Source: an uncultured Prevotella sp. (lineage in GTDB: Bacteria; Bacteroidota; Bacteroidia; Bacteroidales; Bacteroidaceae). From it: 7,094 bases of DNA. The notes under the pieces were generated by a model. It saw nothing but the letters and a program-made list of their open reading frames with translations. It did not search any database and had not been told where the DNA came from. Positions 1 to 6,200 of this stretch are shown piece after piece (position 1 is the stretch's first letter; every line of letters starts with the position of its first letter). The stretch is from assembly GCA_937892695.1 (NCBI GenBank), contig CALBJK010000261.1:1-7094 (forward strand), in the 5' to 3' direction. A program made the translations under genes and the position numbers.

Positions 1-145
1 TAAATAAGTATAAAGGAAACAATGTCTCAAAAACATTGCGCAAATTCATCAGTCCACATGGCTCAGAGGAACCTGATAATACGATTTTCAGCAACATTAT
101 TGTTCGTTTTTATATCAAAAAAGCTCGTAATTCGGGAAAATTATC

Positions 146-153
146 TATTTTTG
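146..153 (+). promoter_or_regulatory. Candidate -7 promoter box upstream of miaA
   Basis: TATTTTTG matches the Bacteroidetes -7 consensus TAnnTTTG at every fixed position and lies 23 bases before the ATG at 177. I see no convincing TTTG -33 box at the usual 19-21 base spacing, so this is a promoter half only. If used, transcription would begin at about 158-162. That would exclude a start upstream at the TTG at position 36 and support translation from 177 or 189. Confidence 0.4.
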
Positions 154-176
154 CAGAAACTAATCAGCTCAGGACA

Positions 177-1115
177 ATGCCGGGAAAGATGGTTACGATA
201 TTAGGTCCTACGGCCAGCGGCAAGACAACACTGGCCGTAAGGTTGGCCGACGAGACAAACGGCGAAATCATAAGTGCCGACTCTCGTCAGGTGTACAGGC
301 GCATGGACATCGGGACGGGCAAGGATCTCGACGAATATTACATTGAAGACCGAAGCATGCCCTACCACCTTATAGATATAGTAGAACCTGGAACAAAATA
401 TAATCTGTTCGAATATCAGCGAGATTTCCATAAAGCCTACGACGACATAACAGCTAGAGGCCGTCGGCCGATACTCTGTGGCGGAACCGGACTCTATATC
501 GAAGCCGTGCTGAAAGGCTACGAGCTGTCGCCTGTACCGCAAAACGACAAGCTGCGCAGCAAGCTCGAAGGCAAGTCGCTCGACGAGCTGACGACAATAC
601 TCGAACGTCTGAAAAAGCAGAACGGTTCGGCCATGCACAACCGAACCGACATAGATACTGCCCAGCGGGCCATACGGGCCATAGAGATAGAAACCTACAA
701 CATAGAGCGCCCCACCCCAAACCGAACGATGCAACCCGTAAGCTCTACCATTATAGGAGTGCAGATAGACCGTGACGAACGGCGCAAAAAAATAACACGC
801 CGCTTGCGGCAAAGGCTCGGAAACGGCATGGTAGAGGAGATTAAGGGGCTTCTCGACTCGGGAATAAAGCCCGAAGACCTGATGTACTACGGGCTGGAGT
901 ACAAATACGTCACCGAATACGTGCTCGGACAAAAAACTTATGATGAAATGTTCGCAGGACTGGAGATAGCCATCCACCAGTTTGCAAAACGACAGATGAC
1001 ATGGTTCAGGGGTATGGAACGTCGCGGACTGAAGATACACTGGATAGACGCCGAACTGCCAATCGACAAGAAACTGTACGAAGTAGAACGAATAATCGAA
1101 GAAAACGGAGAATAA
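177..1115 (+). CDS. miaA: tRNA dimethylallyltransferase MiaA
   Basis: MiaA transfers the dimethylallyl group of DMAPP to N6 of adenosine 37 in tRNAs that read UNN codons, a cytosolic modification that stabilises codon-anticodon pairing. With ATG 177 as start the protein is 312 residues, normal for the family. Visible motifs, in order: P-loop GPTASGKT (10-17), DSRQVY (35-40) followed by DIGTGKD (44-50), HLIDI (64-68), GGTGLY (102-107), RAIRAIE (164-170) and FAKRQMTWFRG (269-279), which matches the family's conserved AKRQ-T-W-RG tail. The frame stays open back to a TTG at 36, but that stretch resembles no MiaA N-terminus and contains a promoter-like box, so I reject the longer form. ATG 189 (MVTILGPT) is an equally possible start; ATG 177 has a weak AGGA about 4 bases upstream. 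The stop is one base before the lipid kinase start, so co-transcription is likely. In Bacteroidales, as I recall, miaA often follows lpxA, but no such gene is readable in bases 1-176. Confidence 0.96.
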   Translation: MPGKMVTILGPTASGKTTLAVRLADETNGEIISADSRQVYRRMDIGTGKDLDEYYIEDRSMPYHLIDIVEPGTKYNLFEYQRDFHKAYDDITARGRRPILCGGTGLYIEAVLKGYELSPVPQNDKLRSKLEGKSLDELTTILERLKKQNGSAMHNRTDIDTAQRAIRAIEIETYNIERPTPNRTMQPVSSTIIGVQIDRDERRKKITRRLRQRLGNGMVEEIKGLLDSGIKPEDLMYYGLEYKYVTEYVLGQKTYDEMFAGLEIAIHQFAKRQMTWFRGMERRGLKIHWIDAELPIDKKLYEVERIIEENGE

Positions 1116-1116
1116 C

Positions 1117-2046
1117 ATGTACAACGATAAAAAGTGGGGAATACTTTACTGTCCAAAGCACGGTTTCATGCAAAACCGTAAATGGGAAAAGGCAGAAAAG
1201 GCCCTTCGCGAAAATAACATTGATTTTGACTTCGTGCAGAGCGAAAGCTCGGCGGGAGTAGAACGTCTCGTCAAGATGATGATAAACAACGGTTACAAGA
1301 CAATCATAATCATCGGCGGCGACTCCGCTCTCAACGATGCAGTCAACTGTCTGATGCAGACCGACAAAGCCACACGCGACAGCATAGCCCTTGGAGTTAT
1401 TCCCAACGGTATGATGAACGACTTCGCCCATTTCTGGGGATTCAACGAAGGAGAAGAAGAACAGACTGTAAGATGGCTGAAGAGCAGGAGAATAAGGAAA
1501 ATAGACTTAGGATGTATACGCTACCATAATAAGAAAGGCGAAGCATGCCGCCGCTATTTTCTGAATTGCGTCAACATCGGACTTATTGCATCCATAATGA
1601 ACCTGCGACGACAGACACGGCACATCTTCGGATCGCGCACATTGTCTTTCATCTTTTCGTTCATTCTTCTCATTTTCCAACGTCTCGAATACAAAATGCG
1701 ATTGAAGATAAACACCGATGTCATAGACCGTAACGTGATGACCGTATGCGTAGGCAATGCTACAGGATACGGACAGACACCAAACGCCGTTCCATACAAC
1801 GGTATGCTCGACGTGTCGGTAGTGTTCCATCCAGAAATGGCTCAATTGTTTGAAGGCATATATCTTTTCATAAGAGGTAAATTCCTAAATCACAAAAGTG
1901 TACATCCTTACAGGACGCAAAAAATAGAAATAGACGAAGCCAATAAAGCATTAGTCGGCATTGACGGTCGGTTGATGCGCACACCGGCAGAACCGTTCAC
2001 AATAACAGTAGAACAAGAAGTAATCAATTTTCTTATTCCACAATAG
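1117..2046 (+). CDS. Diacylglycerol/lipid kinase family protein (YegS/BmrU-like), divergent motifs
   Basis: This 309-residue soluble protein has the layout of the bacterial lipid kinase family that phosphorylates diacylglycerol or related lipids with ATP. The N-terminal half carries the nucleotide-site motifs in degenerate form: GGDSALND (67-74) where the family usually has GGDGT-NE, and IPNGMMNDFA (95-104) where it usually has PLGTGNDFA. The C-terminal beta domain shows the expected N-x-x-G-Y-G...P-Y-N-G-x-LDV pattern (214-233) and ends in GIDGR (281-285) and a hydrophobic V-NFLIP tail; most relatives have DGE there. There is no signal peptide; the hydrophobic stretch at 176-187 sits inside the fold and is probably not a membrane anchor. 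Translation starts one base after the miaA stop, which suggests coupling. The fold assignment is firm, the substrate is unknown, and activity cannot be assumed given the altered residues. No terminator is obvious in the 9 bases before the converging gene. Confidence 0.85.
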   Translation: MYNDKKWGILYCPKHGFMQNRKWEKAEKALRENNIDFDFVQSESSAGVERLVKMMINNGYKTIIIIGGDSALNDAVNCLMQTDKATRDSIALGVIPNGMMNDFAHFWGFNEGEEEQTVRWLKSRRIRKIDLGCIRYHNKKGEACRRYFLNCVNIGLIASIMNLRRQTRHIFGSRTLSFIFSFILLIFQRLEYKMRLKINTDVIDRNVMTVCVGNATGYGQTPNAVPYNGMLDVSVVFHPEMAQLFEGIYLFIRGKFLNHKSVHPYRTQKIEIDEANKALVGIDGRLMRTPAEPFTITVEQEVINFLIPQ

Positions 2047-2055
2047 GAACAAAAT

Positions 2056-2772
2056 TCAGCGTAAGTTCATCCCTTGATTTGAAATGTCATCAAGTTCTTT
2101 GTCGTCAATGACTTTTATTTTCTTGCCGTCAATGGATATCAGTTTTTCGCTGGCAAACGACGACAATGTGCGGATGGCGTTGCTGGTAGTCATGTTGGAC
2201 AAGGAAGCCAGATCTTCCCGGCTCATCTGAATGTTCAGCGTGTGGCCGTCTTCTTCAACTCCGTAATTGTCACGCAGCGAAAGTATGGTCTCGGCCAGAC
2301 GCCCCCTCACATGTTTCTGGGTCAGATTAACGATGCTATCGTCAGATGTTCCGAGCAGACGCGACAGATGACGCAGAAAATACATGGCTACGCCAGAGTT
2401 CTGACGTACAAGCGTGTCTATGATTTTGGAAGGGAACGATGCTATCACTGAATTTTCAAAAGCCATGGCAGATGTCTTATACCTTTCATGTGCAAAGAAC
2501 GCCCTATAACCAATAAATTCCACTGGTTTAATCGCTCTGATAATAGGGTTGCGTCCACCTATCCCATCTTTGAAAATCTTGACTTTTCCACGTATAAGAC
2601 ACATAATGTTGTACGGTCTGTCCTGCTCTTTATATATAAGTTCATTTCTTTTGAAATGCAGTATTGACATTTCATCGTGAAGCCTTACACGTTGCTGGCC
2701 AGTCAGGGAATCAAGTTGCCGTGAAATACAGTCGAGCACACCGTCGGCATCAACATTTTCGTCGTGTTCCAT
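2056..2772 (-). CDS. Crp/Fnr-family transcriptional regulator
   Basis: This 238-residue cytosolic DNA-binding protein has the Crp/Fnr plan: an N-terminal cyclic-nucleotide-binding-type beta barrel (about residues 35-120, with FKRNELIYKEQD and LIRGKVKIFK as its most recognisable strands), a long dimerisation helix (about 125-150), and a C-terminal winged helix (about 155-225). The SREDLASLSNMTTSNAIRTL stretch (184-203) is the helix-turn-helix. The barrel has no clear GE-xx-RS/T-A phosphate-binding cassette for cAMP, and there is no N-terminal cysteine cluster of the FNR iron-sulphur type (only Cys15 and Cys58). The effector is therefore unknown. It converges with the lipid kinase gene, leaving 9 bases between stop codons, and is separated from the GH85 gene by 515 bases including that gene's terminator. 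A promoter-like site lies about 26 bases upstream. The family is certain; target genes cannot be told from the sequence. Confidence 0.92.
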   Translation of the reverse strand: MEHDENVDADGVLDCISRQLDSLTGQQRVRLHDEMSILHFKRNELIYKEQDRPYNIMCLIRGKVKIFKDGIGGRNPIIRAIKPVEFIGYRAFFAHERYKTSAMAFENSVIASFPSKIIDTLVRQNSGVAMYFLRHLSRLLGTSDDSIVNLTQKHVRGRLAETILSLRDNYGVEEDGHTLNIQMSREDLASLSNMTTSNAIRTLSSFASEKLISIDGKKIKVIDDKELDDISNQGMNLR

Positions 2773-2797
2773 AAAGTCTATTTATAAATATTTCCCA

Positions 2798-2829
2798 CAA
2801 ATATTGTCTCTAACTGATAAAAGAACAAA
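2798..2829 (-). promoter_or_regulatory. Candidate promoter of the Crp/Fnr gene
   Basis: Read on the minus strand, a -33 type TTTG (2826-2829) is followed after 20 bases by AATATTTG (2798-2805), which matches the Bacteroidetes -7 consensus TAnnTTTG at five of six fixed positions. The spacing is the usual one. Transcription would start near 2791, giving a leader of about 20 bases before the ATG at 2772. No Shine-Dalgarno sequence is visible in the leader, which is normal for this phylum. Confidence 0.5.
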
Positions 2830-2902
2830 CAAAGAAAGACATACAGCAAAAAAGCATGAGGCTCAGGCTGTTGTCATTTTCTTTTCTTTTTTCATACCCA
2901 TG

Positions 2903-2910
2903 CAAAGATA
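2903..2910 (-). promoter_or_regulatory. TATCTTTG box in the repeat
   Basis: On the minus strand this is a full match to TAnnTTTG and points toward the Crp/Fnr start about 130 bases away. No TTTG is present at the expected -33 distance, so use as a promoter is uncertain. If active, it would give the regulator gene a second, longer leader. Confidence 0.3.
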
Positions 2911-2968
2911 ATGCAAACGAGAGCAATGAAAGCTTGCTTTCAAATTGCCGGATGCAGCTTACCTACCG

Positions 2969-2976
2969 CAAAGGTA
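2969..2976 (-). promoter_or_regulatory. TACCTTTG box at the outer edge of the repeat
   Basis: This second minus-strand match to TAnnTTTG lies 66 bases upstream of the first. No -33 box is seen. A transcript from here would carry the 2923-2948 hairpin in its leader, about 200 bases ahead of the Crp/Fnr start codon. Confidence 0.28.
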
Positions 2977-3160
2977 CAACAAAAAGTTGAAAATCGGTAA
3001 GATTTGAAGTAAAACGTTGCAGTTCTATTTGGACACTTCAAAATATTTTTATATATCAGTACTGGTTTGGCTCACATCTCGTTTAATAGAAAACGTAGAA
3101 TTATGAAACCAAGAGTTTACTCTAAAAAGTCAGGGGGCAAATTATAAACAATATGCCCAT

Positions 3161-3184
3161 TACATCTATCTAAGATGTGTTTTT
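3161..3184 (+). terminator. Possible plus-strand intrinsic terminator
   Basis: ACATCT (3162-3167) and AGATGT (3173-3178) form a 6-base-pair stem with a 5-base loop, extended by a T-G wobble and followed by TTTTT (3180-3184). The stem is short and AT-rich, so it is weak. No plus-strand gene of normal size precedes it. It could end a short transcript from about 3037 onward, or it could be chance. Confidence 0.3.
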
Positions 3185-3219
3185 AAGAAAAGTCAGCAGA
3201 TAGTGTGATGGTAAGGTCT

Positions 3220-3263
3220 AAAAACGAAAGCAGGAAGAAAGCACAACTACTTTCGTCCTGCTT
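3220..3263 (-). terminator. Rho-independent terminator of the GH85 gene
   Basis: On the minus strand, AAGCAGGA pairs with TCCTGCTT (8 bp; 3256-3263 with 3228-3235). After one mismatch, GAAAG pairs with CTTTC (5 bp) around an 8-base loop. The stem is followed closely by TTTTT (3220-3224). It begins 24 bases after the GH85 stop codon, the right place and direction to end that transcript before the Crp/Fnr gene. The reverse direction lacks a T-run next to the stem. Confidence 0.85.
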
Positions 3264-3287
3264 GATAATGTGTCTGGCCAAAGCACT

Positions 3288-6200
3288 TTACTTCTTTATG
3301 GCTTTGATAGTTTTATACACATGGCCATTTCTTGTAACCTGTATGAGATAAACGCCTTTCTTGCCGTTTATGGATACACTTGCCACATCGCCACTGCCGA
3401 CATGGACAGAAGAGGTTTGCAACAGTGTGCCATCTTCAGACAGAATGTTGACTTCGTATTCTCCCGACTTGGCAAAGCTGAAGTTTACCCTGTCTGCAAA
3501 TGGGTTGGGATACATGGCAAAGGAGTCTTCGGTAACTTTGTTTACACTGAGTGCCGGGCCATCCACTTCAATCATGGCACTCTTGCTCATGGTGTTGCTG
3601 CCCCAAATGTTGGAAAGTGTCAGGCTTACATCTTTCTTGCCGCCATATACATAAGTTATGGTAGCAGCCTGTCCTTGTTCATTCACTATTTTTGCATCAC
3701 CTTCTTGTCCGAGGTTCCAATCGGTTTGGGTTTTCACGTCAAGCGTTCCTGCGATGCCGGGATAGCCAGGCTGGCTATTGTCGGCTGTTTGTTGCAGGTA
3801 TTCTGCGTTAGAAGTGTTCTCACCGCCGGAGTTGACAACTTTTACCACGCTTGCCGCATTGCCGGAGAGAGTTCCGTGATTGCTAAACTGTCCGTTTGCG
3901 TCAGTATCTTCAAAGGTGTAGTATGCTACAAGTCCATCAGGTATTTCGTTGTCGGCATATCCCTTCATCGAGCGCAATGCTTCTTCGTCAGAGAGTGCCT
4001 TGTTCCATACCTGCACCTCATCGATTGCACCATTGAATGCAGCTTGGTACACACCACTGCCACTTATATGTATATTGGCAGGTGCAGAAATGTCTATTCT
4101 ACTGTCGCTCTTGGCCATGTCCTCGCGTCTTTTGGATGAATCGACAATCGCAGGGCCTGCTACTCGTTTGCCGTTGAGATACATCTTTTGTATATTCTTG
4201 GCATCTTGTGTTATTATGAGGTGATACCATGTGTTAGGCAGTATGCTGTAGCCATCTGAAATCATGTCGAAGTTAGGTCCGTCGGCCGACCAGCCCAAGG
4301 TGTTGAATGATATTTCGTTTGCAGGGTGTACCTTCCCGGTCTTGGAATCTTTGCATTCAGGCTTTACTTGCACCCATAGGTCGCCCCAGTTGTTGTATGG
4401 CCAGGCGTCTGCGATAGTGTTTTTAGTGATAAGATTGGTACCGTCGGTATTGTGTGCCCAACCGTTAGCCTTAAACCATAAGGCTATAGAGTATGCCTTG
4501 CCGGTGAGTGTGGCAGCAGGTATGGATAGCATGTCGGGATCGTTGATGGTCAGTGCGCGCGACACTTTACCGTCGGCATTGCGACTTGTGTATGACAAGG
4601 TAACGTTTTCACCAGCCTTTACATTTGCGGCACTTGCTGAAATATTGTAAATTTCAGGCATTGCACCAGTCTTGTTTGGGGTAATGCATATAAAGCCTCT
4701 GTAAACATTTTCGCTGTTGTCGGCTTTTGTAACAATGAGATCATACACGCCTTCTGTGTCTATTGCAGTGGATATGGATGTAGCATCGAATGCTTGTGCC
4801 ACGGTATTGCCATTGGTAGAATTGATGATTTTCCATTCTTTTGCTGCTGGCATCAGTGTGTCTTCATAGTAAATCTTGAATGTTTCGTTGGGTTTGATAA
4901 TGTTGCGGTCAATCAACAATGTAGTGTTCTGCGTGGTATATGCAATCTCTTGATAGTCGCTCCAAGCGATAGGAGAACCTTGCACGCCATCAGGTGCAAC
5001 CGCTCTTACGCCGAAGCGGCACATGCGCTCGGCCCCACTGTTGAGCGGTGCACCGATAACATAGGCTGCCCACGACTCTGTTGTAGTCATCAGCTTAGGC
5101 TCTTCGCCTTTTTGCTGAAAATAAATCTCATAGTACCATGTTCCCACTTCATCGTTGTAAGTTTTCTCTTCACCGCTTTCTTCTTTTGACGCATAGCGCA
5201 TTTTGAAATCTACGCGGTCGTAATACCCTCGCAATACGTTGATTTCTTTAATGCTTGGCGTAATTGTGGCAAAGCTTTGGGCTGGGTTTCGCAGGGCAAG
5301 CTCGCCCACAAGCATTTGGTAGTCTTCAGATGTTCCATTGAGCGATATTCCTATCATGGCTATTTTGTCGCCGCTTTTGATGCCGAGTTTTGAAAGAGGA
5401 ACTTTGAAAGTAGTCCATTCTTCTTCCTTCTCTGTGTCAGGAATGCCTGTTTCCTTGTATTTTGTAAGGTCATCGCTTGTGGCTACAAACAGTTTGGCAT
5501 GGCTTTCTGTGTTGTTCTTTATTTTATAGGTAATAGAAAGCTCGTAGGTAGGTTCAGCATCGAGTTTTGTCTTAAAGAGTTTGATGCGCGAGAAATCTGT
5601 AGCTCCATACAGGCGTAGGCATGAGCCGCCGGTGTAGGCATCGTCCCAAGTTAGTTCAGCTTTGGCAAGGGAAGATAGATTGTTGCTGGTAACTTGGTCG
5701 TTGGCATCAGTAATCCAAAATCGCCATGTTGGCAAGTAGTCTTGTGTGTTGAGGTTGTACCATTTAGAGTCTGATGCTATTAGTCCGTCTTTGTATAGCT
5801 TCAGCCCGTTGCCCAAGTTAAAGCGGGTAACGAAAGGTACACTTTGGATGGTTGACTTTGCAGTTAGCAGACGTGCCAAGCCGTGGAATGTGGTGAGGTC
5901 AGCATTTGCCAAGGAGCAGTCAACTCTAACTTTAGGCAATAGCGCAGGGTTGCGGTTTCCGCCTGAAAAGATAAGTTCCTGCTTGCGGAGATAAGCCTTT
6001 TGTATTGCTTTGTCGGATGTGCCGTCGTCTGTGGCACTTTGATGGATAAGGCTTTGTGCATGTGCGCCCCAAAATCCCACAGATATTTCATTGTCAATAA
6101 GCGATTGCCAGTAGTCTTGCTTCAATGCTCTTCCTTGAATGTCGAATCCTGCGTAATAATCATAAGGATCGCGGTTAAGGGATTTTGCATATTTTACGGA

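Larger units (their letters stand above)
2901..2980 (-). repeat. Hairpin-centred intergenic repeat, Bacteroidales-like
   Basis: The element is bounded by two direct copies of CAAAgnTA (CAAAGATA 2903-2910 and CAAAGGTA 2969-2976). Between them sits a hairpin: GCAA plus TGAAAGC (2923-2933), a TT loop, then GCTTTCA (2936-2942), a two-base AA bulge and TTGC (2945-2948), making 11 base pairs in all. Its wording (GCAAACGAG...GAAAGCTTGCTTTC...GCAAAGGTAC) resembles a short dispersed intergenic element I recall from Bacteroides and Prevotella genomes; that resemblance is from memory. Only one copy is present in this window. Strand is given as minus because the flanking boxes read as promoters toward the Crp/Fnr gene. 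Confidence 0.5.
2773..3287. other. Intergenic region without a conventional gene
   Basis: No protein-coding gene of normal size fits these 515 bases. From left to right I see: a promoter-like site for the Crp/Fnr gene (2798-2829); a pyrimidine-rich run (2870-2893); a hairpin-centred repeat with two minus-strand TAnnTTTG boxes (2901-2980); an 8-base inverted repeat (TTTGAAGT 3003-3010, ACTTCAAA 3035-3042); the palindrome CAGTACTG (3057-3064); a 14-codon plus-strand frame (3103-3147); two plus-strand hairpins (3135-3158 and 3161-3184), the second followed by five T; and the GH85 gene's terminator (3220-3263). The region is long for a Bacteroidales gap, and its structure suggests more regulation or RNA than one promoter needs. 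Confidence 0.6.

Noticed and set aside
20..38. Hairpin CAATGT / ACATTG with a 7-base loop
   Set aside because: The stem is only 6 AT-rich pairs. There is no T-run after it on the plus strand, and no minus-strand gene upstream that it could terminate.
1..110. Possible remnant of an lpxA 3' end before miaA
   Set aside because: Short fragments (FIS...SE, then LIIR) recall the LpxA C-terminus as I remember it, but they fall in different frames and are too short to support even a pseudogene. The TAA at 1-3 might be the stop of a preceding gene, which cannot be judged.
22..204. 60-codon plus-strand frame at the left edge
   Set aside because: It overlaps the start of miaA in another frame, shows no recognisable family, and spans a promoter-like box.
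201..1124. Long minus-strand open frame (307 codons) opposite miaA
   Set aside because: It is the antisense shadow of miaA: rich in Tyr, Phe and Val with no recognisable domain, while the plus strand shows every MiaA motif.
2036..2049. Small inverted repeat TTCC/GGAA at the end of the lipid kinase gene as a shared terminator
   Set aside because: Four base pairs with no T-run is too weak to call a terminator.
2773..3287. CRISPR array, tRNA or insertion sequence in the intergenic region
   Set aside because: There are no regularly spaced direct repeats, no cloverleaf-like arms, and no transposase or paired terminal repeats with target duplication.
3270..4139. Plus-strand open frame of 289 codons opposite the end of the GH85 gene
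   Set aside because: The minus strand here encodes LamG and T9SS-tail motifs. The plus frame has a shadow-like, Cys- and His-rich composition, no domain, and starts inside the intergenic tail.
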